In this document: positions 1 to 13,437 of the stretch, one piece after another
Position numbering within the stretch: position 1 is the stretch's first letter
Layout: the number at the start of each line of letters is the position of its first letter
DNA from: Lingula anatina
Lineage: Eukaryota > Brachiopoda > Lingulata > Lingulida > Lingulidae
Length of the DNA stretch: 64,000 bases
Direction of reading: 5' to 3'
Assembly: GCF_001039355.2 (NCBI RefSeq)
Contig: NW_019773544.1
Location: 1 to 64,000, forward strand
Position numbers and translations under genes: made by a program
Notes under the pieces: generated by a model
What the model saw: only the letters and a program-made list of their open reading frames with translations
The model's database searches: none
What the model was told of the DNA's origin: nothing

Positions 1-37
1 GGTATGGTTAATGGCCTGTAGTGACAAAGGTGTGACA

Positions 38-192
38 GACCCGTAGCCAGGGGGTCCTGGGGGGGGGGGTCAAATGAACTGCCCTTTTTGCTGGGAAAAG
101 TTCTGCTCTGGGTAAAATTTATTATAGGTATGCAAAGGTTTCATAAGGTAAAAGATCCACTAAAAATGAAATTGCTGGCTATAGGCCAGTGT
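38..192. mobile_element. Fragment of 'CCCGTA(A/G)CC' short repeat
   Basis: It begins with an ACCCGTAGCCAGG-like end, followed by a G run, a ctttttgctgggaaaag block, a block around 'ataaggtaaaagatccact', and an end resembling 'gctggctataggcc'. The same order of blocks occurs at 56124-56273, and in reverse at 56570-56736. Those copies show that the ends are short inverted repeats around CAGGCCCGTA. It is probably a non-autonomous DNA element. This copy is diverged. Confidence 0.4.
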
Positions 193-1046
193 GACTTGAT
201 ATATCTCCCAGGTGGTCTTTCTACATGCAGGGATATTTTCTTGGGCAGATCCAGCCTCCTGCACATTCTTTGGGGCAGAAAATAGAGGGACAAAGAGGTA
301 TATTTGTTATACACATTATGGCATCATGCACCAAATATATATTTTTTCCTTTTTTCTTACGTACAGTAGCAACTGGGAAGTTGGTGGCAAAATGACAGAT
401 TAATTCCACCCCTACTGTATCTGCCAATTTGTACAAAATATGGATATATGCTGAAACAATATAATGTATTTGTGTAAATGCACATTTCAGATACCATGTT
501 GGTTTTCATGTGACTGTATACAATCAGATACCTGGACCTTGCAGGACCATTCCTAAATTAGGTACTAGTATGATAACTCATTTTGTAGATTATGATAATG
601 TGTACAGTGCAAAGGCATGAAATTTGTGCTACCGGTACATGTAATTTAAAAAAAGCTGCACATTTATATACCAGTTAACAGTAGCCATTATGTAGATATT
701 TGTCCTTTAAGTAACAGGGTTATGATTAATTCCAGTACACATTTTTATACATAAGGTTTATTGTATTATTAGCATAATTAATATCACCACATTTCTAAGT
801 GTCACATACAGAAGACAGTGATGCTTCATGCATATTTTATTTGTGGTCAAAATTTGACATTGACATTTATCGACACAAGTTATGAAATGTTTGACTGAAA
901 ATTGGGAAACAACAGGTCTCTTTGAGAGTGGGGTTATCCAGGTTTAGGTTGATTAGGCTGTTTATATGGTAAGTTATTCTTTTAATGGAAGTGGAACACT
1001 TAAAGGTATATTTAATAAGTTTATTAAAGTTTTCTTTTCTTTTCAG

Positions 1047-3240
1047 TTCAAGGATCAGAAGATTTGCAGACTTTACCAGATGGGCGTGTATTTATATCAA
1101 CTGTGAGTATTTTTTTATGCAATAAGTTTGGATGAATGGAAGTAAATATGAGATATAAAGAAAAAATAAAGATAACATACTTGAATTTCTTCCATCTTTA
1201 GCAATATTTAAGTATTAACTGACCATTCCAGTTTTGCATTTTAAAGCCAAGTATACCAATTAAATTCTTCACTAGTCGTAATCCAGGTGAAAGTGAACAT
1301 TTATTCTTGTATATTTTCTCTCTAAATAAAAATTCAAATTTTCATAAGGGTCATTAATTTCATTAATTCAGAAAAGTCAAGTATGCCTTTGGACACATGC
1401 ACTGGCTATCTAAATAGAAAATAAGATATAAAGGCAATATCATTTCTGTGCACAAGCTGGCATTTCTATATAAAATTATATTCAAACTAGTTGAAGGTAT
1501 GCTGGTGGTAAAATGATACATGTACCTATATGTCAGATACGTATTTGATAAAAATGAAAATGTGCCTTTTTTTCATGAAATAAGGTCAATTACATTGCAT
1601 ATGTACAATAGTTTTTATATTTTCAGTGAGTTATTTTATTATAAAAGATTGTATCTGTATTTTTTATTTTGACTTAAATTACACACGGAATGCCCCTAAA
1701 ACAACATGTGCTTTTGATATTTTAATAGACCATAAAAGCTGTGTGCTTTTTAATAATTTCTTGAAAAGCAAATAAACTCTTTCAGTAATCATTTCTAGGG
1801 GTACAGGAGCAATGTCATGACAGGATCAAAGGTGCCTCTGCCAAAAAGAAACATCAAGAGCGCCATCTATCTGTTTGACTTTAAAACTCCAACCAAAGAT
1901 CCAGTGGAGCTGAAGTTTAATAAGGAATTTGATGCTAAAAGTTTCTCTTCACATGGGATTGGTGTTTGGGAAGACCCAGCATCAGGTGATCATTTAACAT
2001 TATTCCATCCTAACCAGTGACACATGCCTTGCCATCCTTTGATTAGGTTTGGATTGAAATACTAAGTAGAATGTAAAATCATGTTAGCATATCTTCAACT
2101 CAGAAAAAAATCTAACTGAACTTACTTGACATTAGAGGTGATTTTCATAATTATTTTTAGTGCAACTTCTGAAGTTTGTAATGCAATCATTTCAGGAGAA
2201 ATAACAGTGTTTGCTATTAGTCACCACAAGTTAGGAGAGACTGTGGAAAAGTTTACATATGATCCATCGTCCAAGACTTTGAATCATGTTGTAAGCATAA
2301 GGGATCCTTTGTTTGTGAAGTAAGTACTGGGTACATTTTTGCACCAATTTTAATATAAATGTTAGTTATGCTGACTAGCAGTATTGTTTTTGTGACAATC
2401 TTAAGAAAACTGTTTATAAAGAAGTTATTCCAGGGCCATATATGTAGAAAAAAGCATTGAAATTATGCCCTTATAAACACCTGACTCTCAGTTATTGGAA
2501 ATCTTCACCATAAACTCAGCTCAAAATACATCAATTCTAATGATCTTTTGAAATTCCCTCATTTGGTTTTAGCCTAAGAGAAACATTGAAATGTGCAGCC
2601 CGAAATCACTTTTTACTTTGTTTATTTGTTTTTTGTTTTTTTTTTTGTTGTTGTTGTTTTTTTTACTTTATTTATTTTTTTTCACTCTTTTGCACTGGGC
2701 TCTTAAGTTTTGCTACATATGAAACTTATCAAAAACTTTCCCAGTGTTAATGATAAAATTGTGTTGTTCTAAACTAACTTCAAGTGTAATGTGCTTCAAA
2801 TGTCTTGTATTTTAATTACAGATCTAACATTTTACTACGTTCATCTTTACATATCTGCAGTTTTGAAGGTCCTTAACATTTTTTCTCTTTCTGGTTTTGT
2901 CAGTTTAAATGATGTAACAGCCTCTGGTCCAAACTCATTTTACGTCTCAAATATATGGGGTGGAGAAAGCTTCCTGTCACGCACATTAGAAGCATACCTA
3001 ACTCTACCGTTTGGAAGTGTTGTGTACTATGATGGTGAAACAGCTAAAATGGCAGCAGATGGACTGTACTCCTGCAATGGTGTCACTCTGTCTCCTGATA
3101 AAAAGTAAGTGGATTTTGTTGTATTGCTTAGGCAGATTCAGAGGGGGGATCATCTTTCATCTGGTATCGCCTCTCTGATCCTCTAGTTTGAACTTAATGC
3201 CGACTTGCTAACATAGCAGATTTGTCCAAAGTATCCAAAA

Positions 3241-3302
<62 letters not shown>

Positions 3303-4549
3303 CATATTTCTTTTTTTTGCAAAATTATTTGCTACTGATAAAAAAGGACCATTGCTGTATATAAAACTTGTGATTTTTCTTATTCATTTTTTAATAATGA
3401 TGCTCATTTTGAAATTGAATATTTTAGGTTTTTGTATGTGGCTGCATCTAAGGAGTTGAAGACTTACACAAGAAATGAAGATGGTAGTCTAGTTTTCAAA
3501 TCTGTAAGTAATGGCTTAATCTTGTACATGATGGGCTGAATTTACAGCTAATTTCCCATTATATTTAAGATTAAAGTTGAACCTTATTCCTCTCTACCCA
3601 TATAGAACAATCATGTTTTGCCACCCTCATTACCCCTCATCTTTCAATCCTGTGCCACCATGTAATAAAATTCTAGATCAACCAGCGTAATTCTCTGTAA
3701 AGTTTTAACACTGTATCTGCTGTTGAGTACTATTACAAGTTAGTTGAAAATAGGTTTACCTTTAGTGATGGATAAAAATGATTAAATTAAGTATGTATGT
3801 TTTCATGTTTGTATTATTTTGTCAGAGCATTGACACCCACATGGGAATAGATAACATAGGGGTGGACACTGAGACTGGAGACATATGGCTTGGTGGACAG
3901 CCTAGATTAATAGATATCATACAACATCTGGACAAGCCTGAGCATCCAGCTCCTGTTTTAGTAAGTACAGATTTTGAACCTTTTTTTAAGCAATTATCAT
4001 GAAAATGGGTGTTTCTGAATGCAACTGGAAATATGCATTGGTAAATTTTGTTCTAATGGATCAAAAAATCACCTTTGATGGCATTCACACCAGCAGATTT
4101 GTGGATCAAATAAGTCCGACCCATTTGAATGCTTGTAGCCTTATCCCTGCAAGGAATCTATTCAGTGTCTGTTAGAGGATTATGCAGCAAGCATTTAAGT
4201 GGGCTGCCATATTTGATCCATGGATCTGTTTGTCCGCTGTTATGAATGTGACCTTAGTGGCATTAACACAATTTACCTGAAACACCTAGCACAATATATA
4301 GATAAATGAGGCTGACTTGCATGTTATCAGATACTAATATTAGTGGAGAAACATATAATTTTATTTATTTATTTTTAGGTTTTGAAGCTAGAAGTGAAAG
4401 ATGGAGTTGTGTCTTCCATGCTGTCAGTGTATGCTAACAATGGCAGTGTTATCAGTGGTGCTTCTATAGCCAACTATTACAAAGGAGCATTACTAGTTGG
4501 TACTATTCAGCAAAACCTGCTGTATTGTGAATGTAGAATATTCCAGTAG
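1047..4549 (+). CDS. Paraoxonase/arylesterase (PON) family protein, 5' exons missing
   Basis: A calcium-dependent six-bladed beta-propeller lactonase/arylesterase of the PON1/2/3 family. Seven coding exons join in frame: 1047-1102, 1799-1985, 2196-2319, 2904-3104, 3428-3503, 3826-3960 and 4379-4549 (TAG). They give about 315 residues; the family is about 355, so the signal-anchor and first blade lie before the window. Every junction is GT/AG with matching phase. Visible family hallmarks are GSEDL (calcium ligands), SSHGIGVW (position of PON1 His115), the ISHH segment (position of His134), LNDVTASGP and CNGVTLSPD (calcium-binding Asn positions), IDNIGVDTETGD, and a near-C-terminal LLYCEC matching the PON1 disulfide cysteine. 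Key residues look intact, so the enzyme is probably functional. The natural substrate cannot be inferred. Confidence 0.9.
3163..3188 (+). repeat. 26-bp dispersed repeat (copy 1)
   Basis: A 26-bp stretch beginning GGTATCGCCTCTCTGATC is identical to 31199-31224. In the second copy it follows a palindrome, GAGGCGGTATCGCCTC. It lies in PON intron 4 and is probably the end of a mobile element. Confidence 0.5.
3242..3301. repeat. (TA)n microsatellite
   Basis: About 60 bp of uninterrupted TA dinucleotide in an intron of the PON gene. Confidence 0.95.
4070..4256. mobile_element. Palindromic MITE-like element in PON intron 6
   Basis: The two arms are imperfect inverted repeats. The left arm contains GGCATTCACACCAGCAG, then TGGATCAAAT and GAATGCTTG. 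The right arm contains CAAGCATTT, ATTTGATCCA and GAATGTGACC. This arrangement suggests a non-autonomous DNA transposon. Its ends and target duplication are not clear. Confidence 0.4.
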
Positions 4550-6423
4550 TCACAACAGGTGCTAGTTATGAAGTCATAATTGTACAGGGATTCTGGCATT
4601 CAAATATTTGATTTGATATCATTCCAGTAGCAATTAATTTATATGATCATTTCCTTTCTATCTCTACTTCTCATGTGTGTCAGTAATTATATAAGTGACA
4701 GTAAGTTTCAACCTTTATTCTGAAAAAATGATGAAAAAAATTGGTTATAAAATATTTCTAATAGTTTTATGAGTACCTCAATATGTGTTATGAGTTTTCT
4801 CACTCCAGGATTACTTAAAAGCTCAACTTAGTTTGTCTCACATATATCTTGGAAATTATAAATGAAATCTCCTTTAAATGATTGAAATTTTGAGGGCATT
4901 TCACATTCCTATCAGAGTCACAACATCTGATATTATCACCATTAATGTGTGTTTTATTCAAATCTCTGCACATTTATTATACATCAAAGAATATTTTGCA
5001 ATGATTATAGCCTGGAAATCTAATTGACTCTAATTTAGAAGGTTTTATATACATGTACCATATATTGACACTTTTATGAAGTGCTTCAGGTAAACTGTGA
5101 TTTAAACTTTGTAAATATTTCATATCTGTTATACAGTCATACATTTTTGTAATTGGTAAAGTCTATTATTCTCAAGGTGCAAAACACAAGACATTGTTTA
5201 AGTGTGTTTATTATTTCACATGATTACATATTTTAAGGTGAACATCTGTTATCTAATGTATCATTGTTATCAGGGGCATTTTTGAAGAAATCGGCAGTTA
5301 AATTTATCAGTATTTCATGTGAGAGGGTTAAATTATTCAAATGATTTCTGTTAAAATTATATGTAATAATAAACTTCATGTGACACATTGCAAGAAGCAC
5401 CTTTTGTGTATTGCAGGAGTCCAAGCGATTGAGTAAAAGTATTTGAAAATTTTAGCCAACTTGTAGGATTTATTTTTCTTTTAGAGAACTAAACACGTTT
5501 ATGCCACGTGCATAAATCTCATCATATTTTTGCAGAAAAGTGGCTGTTTGGAAATGTGTCTGTACAAATCCTCGCCACGGTTGAGGCGGATGTGGCATTT
5601 GCCTAGAATTCCAAAATATTTTCTTTTGTCAAGGTTACATCCATGTAACAGCGGTAGTTTGCCTCGTCCTTTTCTAACCGCTGGCAAGGGGTCTGCAGAT
5701 CAATATTTTACGACGAGGATAGGAATACGCACATCATTAACTTTCTTTCCATATTTGCTCATTGTGAACAAACTCCCAAGTGCACAGCTATCATAGAAGT
5801 TATCAGTTAATTTTCTATCTATAGATAAAACGATGCTTCTTGCATCACGGGCAATGATTTCCTATCTTTATTGTTGACGAAGACGTAGTGGATTTTACAT
5901 GCAGTAAAAGTATAAAGCAAGTGAAGTTCTGATTTTCACTGTCTGATTAATGCACTGCATTGGGATGGTACCTTGCTTCAATGATTTTTTATTTGAGGCT
6001 TGTTTATACCACTTGTTAAATGTCATAAAAATTTTGCATGTGTGTCTGCGAAAGATGGGCGATATGGACAGTAACTACATCACCGTCTATACCCACATTA
6101 TAGTATTACAGTGTGTTCCTCTCTTCTGCCATTTGCGTGCAAGAGATCGCTATAGGCGAAGACTATATTCGTGTTTGTAATTTTAATAGGACTGAAGCCC
6201 AATAATGGGTTTCAACTTTTAGACCAAATATTAAACTACTTCAATTCTAACAAAGCCCTAGGCATTACCCAGGCCTTTGTTGTAATAGTATTTCTTTTTG
6301 TAGGACTACTATAGACACTATTTTTCGGGTTTAACTTCTTTTGTTAAAAAAAGGTCCCAGATGATTGAACGACCTTGTAAGATTTAACTAGTTGCTGTTT
6401 CCAAGGCAACCGGGAAATGAGAG
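4550..6423. other. Intergenic; PON 3' flank, no gene recognised
   Basis: AT-rich sequence following the PON stop codon. A candidate poly(A) signal AATAAA lies at 5368-5373. Short open frames show no recognisable domain. The convergent LU-domain gene ends at 6424. Confidence 0.4.
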
Positions 6424-9400
6424 TCATGTTGTGGCAAAAGCCATCATTAAGTCAAACACTAAATATACAAAATGGAAGGTGATACGGTGTCCTTGAGAGA
6501 AGTTGCACATGTCTTCGTAGCAGCACGTTGTACACAGCCATTCGTATCTTGAATGGTCGCAGCTGAGTTTAAAGGGGCCCATGTTGCTTATAACCTTGGC
6601 TTGGGTTTGACATGAGGTGTTCGTCGTACACGCTTTATTAATTGTCAACCGGTTGCTATCCCCTGAAAAAGAAAGGCGTTGAATGACAAAAACCTGAACA
6701 GATTTTTTAAACGATAATTTTGGTTAATTATTTACCGTTTTCATCATGTTTCTGAATTTTGTTAACACGCGTATTATAATTCATTTGACACCAATAACTC
6801 GCTTTTCTCCTTTATTACCATGTTTTTCTGTTTGTTTTTTGTATAAATAATTTTTTAGCTTCATTTTCATCCTACTTTAATATTTTTTCTTTCCCCCTAT
6901 TTTTCCTATGTATATTATTCATTTGTCTATCTCTCTATTTGTCTATTTATCTGTCTATTTGACACATATTTTACCATTGTATTTTCTTGACAATTTCAAG
7001 TTTATTGGTTAGCTACGATGTTCACACGCGCAGGTCCTACAGGTCATTCAAACTGAAAAGGGCGCATAAATTTTAGTTGCCACATTCTTCTTGGTCAGCT
7101 AGCAAGTGCGCCCTGGCTCGTAACATGGGTCTAACTTCAAAGTAGTGAGATGGGGGACAACCACAAAATACATTATGCTATGTCGTGCCTTAGTTTATTA
7201 TCTACTGACCCTCTTTATACACATGCGCTTTTAAGACCACAAGTGTTGTACCAATGTAAAATAGCCCCCCCCCCTTTAACTTTGAACGAAATAAAAACTC
7301 GGCTAAGGCCCAGATTTGAAACTAAACTAAAATCAAACCAATACCACAACCAAGATATCAAATTGAATGTGCATAAGGCTGCATATAGCAGATCCCCTAG
7401 AAACTCAGTCTGCTAAATGTTATGGAGTCACGTAATGTGATTTCTTGCCGTCTATTACGTAAATCGATTGGTTGTGTAGGGGGTGATTTTGGTACAAAGC
7501 ACGCGTGCTTATTTTGATGCATAACAGCCTGCAGGTAAGTAAATATTTCTTTTCTGCCATTAATTTTTGGTTCAAAAATAATACTCAATCATGCGAAAAT
7601 AATAAAGGGTCATTTTTTACAGTTTTAAAACCCAACAATATTTCAACATATGTCTGCCACCCTGAGACAAAGGCCTGAAGGTATCGCATCTCCAGACCGA
7701 GCAAGCACGGCAAATAGACTGTTTGTGAAAGTAAGTACCCCCCCCCCCCCCCCAAAAAAAAAAAAAGGCAAAAAAAGTTGAAATGCTGGTTGACGGCAGT
7801 ATTTTCTCAAGATAACAACGCACATGTAATATTATATCATATTGTCTGTACCCCGTGCTATCTAGAGCGTTAAGATCTCGCCAGCATATGTCACGAATAT
7901 TCCCATTAGAAACAGTGCGCGTGAGAACTCATCTTTCTTTACTTACCAAGGACATTGGGACAACAGTACAATAATCGTGGTGGACGTGATTGATCTTTTC
8001 ATTTGTATTTTTGACACCTAAATTAGGTGGAATAGGCCAAGGCAAACATGGAAATATCGACCCAAATCCTTCTGGAGAATGAACGCTAGCCACAATTAAA
8101 GATAGACTCTACGTGCCTGCAAATACTCCAACATCATCCTATTTATGTCTTAATATCCTGCAAAGCTACTTATCCAATTCAGACCCTTAAAAAAAGATAA
8201 AACTTTCAATTAAAAGTACCTGCTGTCGATATTTCCTTTTACATCTGTAAAATACCCGGAGGACATAGCAGTCCACAAGAGTCATGGTTAATTAATAACC
8301 AAGTTCTTTCGTTAGAAATGCTACAAAACATAGAATCCATGTGCAGAGCCGGGACGAGAAATGATTTGTGAGTATTTTTTTTTTTTTTTTTGTTTTTTTT
8401 TTTCACGAGGAAAGTTAGATTGGCTCGAAAATCCCGCAAAGAATACCTTTAATCAAACTTAAATTTTTATCTCCAAATTTTGGATTTATCACTGTGATCT
8501 CTGAAATAGTCTATACGTAGACTATATCTAAAAGAAATACTAGCTGCAAAGGAACTATCATTATGATTGTGAAAAAGCTGTAGCCGATCAAACAATGACA
8601 GTTAAATAAGTCTCCCATTAGAGATTAAAATCATCTGTCATCTGCAGGTTTGTAAATGTTAAAAATTCTGTCATCCCAGGCAAATTTTAATGGTCCATAT
8701 ATATATATGTCCTTTAATCAGATGTTTCCGTTATAGTCAGGTTATTTTGATTAGATTTACGAATCGATCTTCAATTGATAGCAATCAATTAAAATTTCCT
8801 ACTGTCGAATGCCCAAGACATGAGATACAGTACAGTCTACGCTATCAATGTCATTTAGCTCTTCATTAATCACTTATCAAGATATTTAGCGATTTAATGT
8901 GATTCATAATTTTTGCACTGGGAAATGTGTTCTGACTTTTTCATCAGTTCAACCGACTTCGTGCTTAGCTCTCCGCTCCGGGCAACGGATGACACAACAG
9001 GCATGGTGCACCCTTGATTGAATTTGTTCAGGGAAAATATCTGAAATGCGTCTGGAATAATGTGGTAAATTTCAAACAGGGTCTTCCGATCCAATCAGTG
9101 ATATAGTTCGAGTACATTTTGAAAATCGGCAACTCCTTATTTCCAACTCCTTATTCAAAAGCCTTTCAACGGATAGCTAAAACACCTTGGGTTGAGTCTT
9201 TCTCTTGGTTCCAAATAAAAAATCTAAAATGAAACTTCGACAAAATTTTGTCTCGGTTTTACAATGATAAATGGCCTTAATTATGACCCATTTTGTCGTT
9301 ACTATCTTATTTGACAATGCACGAAACTGTAATGAGGGAAAAACACGTAATGGGAAACACGAAAATGTCAAGTAATTAGTGGACTTACTTTAAATACAAT

Positions 9401-10453
9401 ACTGCATATACGACAAAGACTCATTATAAACTCTCTTCCAGAAGCCAACTATGAGTGACAACTTCATAAGAAAAACAGGAGCAAAGCTTTGCTAATTCAT
9501 TTCTGCTTTAAATCTCGTCTTACCAGAAAAATGGAGTGTCGTCTGACATGTATCAAATCCCGTAGGGCATTCTTCCAGAGTCGCGTTACTACTACACAAG
9601 CTATTCTCTCCTTCGTTCTGGCATTGATAGCACTTTAGGGAGTGCGAGGCTGGAATATCAAGCAGAAATTTGATAACCCAAAAGCGGTGGTACACGCGAG
9701 TCTACTTGCATTGCACATTAGTAGTAACGGTTCCAGTCGTTCGTTGTGTTGTATAATTTCAGCTGCGATGAAAAAGTCTAACAGTAAAATTTGAAAGCAA
9801 TGCAGGACAAGAATACAGATTTATACAATATTATATTCAGAACTGGTGAATAGACTTTTAAATAAACATAATAACATAAATATGTGTACCTATACTATAT
9901 TATTTAAGCGTTCGAACTATCTTGCCTCCAAACCAGTGTTTGCACAACCAATCCTTACAAAAATTGTTAAATATTATATAACACCATATGACTCATGATA
10001 TGGTAATCTATTTACAATCGATGCAATTATTTTTGACATAAAGAATTATATATGTCGATGTCGTTTTCATGAAAAAAAGGCATATTACAGAAAGCAATCG
10101 CCCACAACTTTTCATACATTTTCTCTTTGTTACACTTAAAAGATGTTTTAAAGCAGAACCATTTACCAGCGTTGTAGTTCCTAACAAGATACAACTGAGA
10201 CGCAATGTAAAATATTGGTTAAGAGGTTGAATAAACTGTATTTGTGCACGAAAACCTATAGGCGTAGGTGCAGCATGAAGTTCTTCTCGAATGGGCTCTG
10301 TTTGAACATCTGATACCCGTCTCACACAGGTCGTTCCACACTTACTATACTTTAGATATGCCACTTTGTGTCGTTAAACTACTTACCTTTAAAAAAAGCC
10401 ACTCCTAAACCGAGGAAAAGAATGTGGGTAAAAAAATGGGTAAATATCATCAT
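6424..10453 (-). CDS. Ly6/uPAR (LU) three-finger domain protein, secreted/GPI-type
   Basis: Three minus-strand exons join in phase 1: 10453-10387, 9649-9524 and 6662-6424 (TGA), giving about 143 residues. Exon 1 encodes a hydrophobic signal peptide beginning MMIFTHFFTHILFL. Exon 2 starts the mature domain with LKCYQC and carries NSLC, EEC and DTC. Exon 3 supplies the diagnostic CCYEDMCN end of the LU fold, then a short hydrophobic C-terminus (HFVYLVFDLMMAFATT) resembling a GPI-anchor signal. Three exons with phase-1 introns is the usual LU gene layout. Introns are 737 bp and 2,861 bp. LU proteins act at the cell surface as ligands or modulators; nothing here shows the partner. The start is the first of two consecutive ATGs; the donor at 10386-10385 (GTAAGT) is strong. 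Confidence 0.8.
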
Positions 10454-11148
10454 TTTATATATTTTCTTCCTCTAGAGTGTCTACAAGTTTGAATACTTCA
10501 GCTATCTCTACAGGTGTGGTACGCCTCCCGCCATTTTCACTTCCTTCGGTAATTTCAACACGTCACTTCGCATTGTGTTGCCTAGTGACCAGTGCGAATG
10601 ATAAAATTGAATCAGTGAAAGAGTCACGACCCGCAGCGAATTTGATCAGTTTGTAACTTCATCTGGCATTTCTGTTTGGTCGTGATCGTGTCGTCTAATG
10701 AAGCGCTGCTAGATCGATCTTCTTCTATCAGCAGGACTACGCGTATATCTATATTTCTCGGCACGCAACTCACATCAGACGTTTGGGTAATTTTGACAAA
10801 ATTCAGAAAATAAGACGTATAATGATATTCCAGATGCAAAGCGAGCGAAATATTGATAGGAAATACTCAATTAAAAACTATCTTGGCCAAGCGTTCGACA
10901 CTTCCCCCTATATCCCCGCTTCCACTGTCACTTTTCGCTCATAAAAGTGAAGATCAATAACTAAATTTAGTCCGAGATAAGCGGAATGAGAAACCGATCG
11001 CGATCTCAAATTCCGATACTTTCTGTGTAACTGATGTAGTTTAAAGGCATACAGTGAGCGTTCGACTTTGATATAACATAAAGCAATATATCAATTTTCT
11101 CTTAAAGTATTACATATCCAGAACTGCTATGAAATTACAACCAGTTAA

Positions 11149-11481
11149 AGGGATAATAACTCTTCATTTTGGCTAAAAAAATGAATTTTCCTAGAGTAAA
11201 CAATAATTTTCCCATACTTGCCAATGGTTAATGAATCTATTTTTACATTCAAAGTTAGTCCCTGGTTTTTTTCTAAAAAGTTTGGTTTTTTGTTAAAATC
11301 TCTTAAGAGATTATAACAGAGTATAGCTGTCAATGAAGGTCACGTGGTCTGAAGACAAGCTCAGATATCAGAATAGCTATAACTGCCATTTTTGTGGTAA
11401 AACAGAATATATTATATTTCTATGAGTTGTTTAATGTTTTTATTGTGAAATATAGAGCTCATACAAAGAGTTATTATCCCT
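11149..11481. mobile_element. TTAA-flanked MITE, copy 1
   Basis: The terminal inverted repeat AGGGATAATAACTC is matched by GAGTTATTATCCCT. Both ends are bounded by TTAA (11145-11148 and 11482-11485), consistent with a TTAA target-site duplication as made by piggyBac or Kolobok transposases. The interior (a block around 'ttttcctaga', then 'ttttcccatactt') is shared with copies at 40244-40898 and 41187-41365. Confidence 0.75.
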
Positions 11482-11789
11482 TTAACCCATTTTTGAGTCC
11501 AAAATTCAATTCCTGACCGTTACGCGTAGAATTGACTTGTCTACATCTCGGTTATATTTTAGTGACTCAAATTTTAGAGAACAAACTCAAAAAAGGGTTA
11601 GCAAGCCGTGCAATCTTCCAATCTTTTTCAAGACGAAAAATAGAGTATAACATATTATACGTATATAATGGGTCCAAGCTCGTATCAAATAAATGGGGGA
11701 CAATTTTTACGAACCCGTCGATGACTTATGTTTGTATTCCAATAAGTTCGCGACTCGAACAACGCATCTTGTTTCGAGATAGTCGCTTA

Positions 11790-12011
11790 TACCCCCTTTA
11801 CACTGGACGGCGTCCTTTCTGCGTCCTATCTGCGACCATGAAATTTGGCATCGCTGTGGTCCAAATATTGAGGCACGAGCATTGATTTTGTATCAGAATG
11901 AATGCTCAATGATCGGCCAGTTGTCGGCACGTAAAGTATTATAATTTTTAACTCTCAAATGGGGCCGTACTGCTGGACGCAGAAGGGACGCCGTCCAGTG
12001 TAAAGGGGGCT
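11790..12011. mobile_element. MITE with CCCCCTTTACACTGGACGGC termini, TTA target duplication
   Basis: The left end CCCCCTTTACACTGGACGGC is the near-perfect inverse of the right end around GCCGTCCAGTGTAAAGGGGG. TTA flanks both ends (11787-11789, 12012-12014). TIRs plus a 3-bp TWA duplication fit a PIF/Harbinger-type non-autonomous element. No coding capacity. Confidence 0.7.
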
Positions 12012-12878
12012 TTACCGAAAAAGGTTCATGAAATTTTTTCTCTCTTAATTATGGCTTTTGTTTCTCGAAAGCTTCCATACCAAATGGCTTTTTGTTTAGA
12101 GGCTTGCTCACTTCATCTGTGTTGCAAGCTTGGATATCACGCTTTAAAACTTACTGGAGGAAAAGCTGTCTGTACATTTCAGTATTTCGTCTACAAGCAT
12201 CACTAGGTCACGGTTCTGCGACCAAAACAACTGTTCAGATGCTATAGCCTCGGCGTTTCAAATCAGCCCCTATCTAGGTCAACGGAACCATTTACCTGCG
12301 ACTTGTAGGCCTAATAGTTCTGTTAAAATGTACTTATGTACTAACGACTGGTTGGATGCACTTGGTAACTGTTTTCATCTAAGAGAACACGTTCTTTGAA
12401 CTTGATTCGCGTGCACGGATCAGCTTAAATTTTCTGAACCGTTTTTGACATTAGTCAATATGGTTTTATCCAGGGAGCTCGACTGCTCTCTGTCTATTCA
12501 GTCCGTTTTAATGCTAAAAATGATACCGTTGAACAAAAACTTGCATAAGAGGCAGTCTTGGATGTGGTTGTCAATGGCGGATCACTCCTCCAAAACAAAA
12601 GATAGCCTATAACAAGCGAAAGGAGACAAAACCGAGTAATGTTTTATCGCTGTACCATATTACTACAATCATATTACTGCAATTTTATATTTGCAGGACA
12701 AAAACTGGACCTTCCGCCCTCTCCCCCCTTTGTAGAATTCTTGATTTGCCAGTGACTGTCACGTGTTTAAATTGAAATTAACTCCATTATATCCTGAAGA
12801 AATATTACGCCTTAATGAATTTGCTTGCTATTTTTGGAAGGTGTCTGTGCTTTAAATTATGTTAATTTTGCCTGTTAC

Positions 12879-12905
12879 GGGTACAGGTACAGGTACAGGT
12901 ACAGA
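12879..12905. repeat. (GGTACA)n hexamer repeat
   Basis: About four tandem copies of GGTACA. Confidence 0.7.
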
Positions 12906-13437
12906 AAAAGAAGAAGCAGCGATCAAATTATACTCTTGATTGAAATGGAATATATACATATATTATATTGTCAGGTTTCAAGCTGTGACCAATTAACAAA
13001 TCAACATATACGTACTTATTTTCACTGTTTATTGATGCAAAGTATGAAAGGCATGCGCTTGGATCTGTCGTGGCTGAAATAGCCTGATCCATTATGTAAG
13101 TGTTTTATGTTTCTTGTGGAAAGCGGTTGTGCCAGGCAATGTTTTTTAATTCCCCGTTCCACGCAGATACTTTTTGTGACTATACAAATACACTGAGGCT
13201 GGTTCTGCCACATCCTTGTTCTTCTCTTTTTTTTTTCAACTGTGATTTACAAATTACATGTGATTACCGCGTGTTGGTACTCAATCAGCCTATCTTGAAA
13301 AAATGGTAGAATGCTATGGAAAAGTTTGATGTGAGGGTTGCTGAAAATTCCTTCATAGTCCATGCGTCAGACGGTCTCTGTAGAGGAACAAGAGCGAGAG
13401 AAGGCCGATCAAAATAAATGCCCCTAAAGTATTCAAT

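Larger units (their letters stand above)
10454..13437. other. Intergenic, mostly MITEs
   Basis: Apart from the two MITEs listed and a short hexamer repeat, no gene is recognised. A minus-strand AATAAA at 13028-13033 could serve the EF-hand gene that ends at 13438. Confidence 0.4.

Noticed and set aside
7617-7825. Phe/Gly-rich minus-strand frames
   Set aside because: Produced by a poly-C/poly-A run at 7740-7765.
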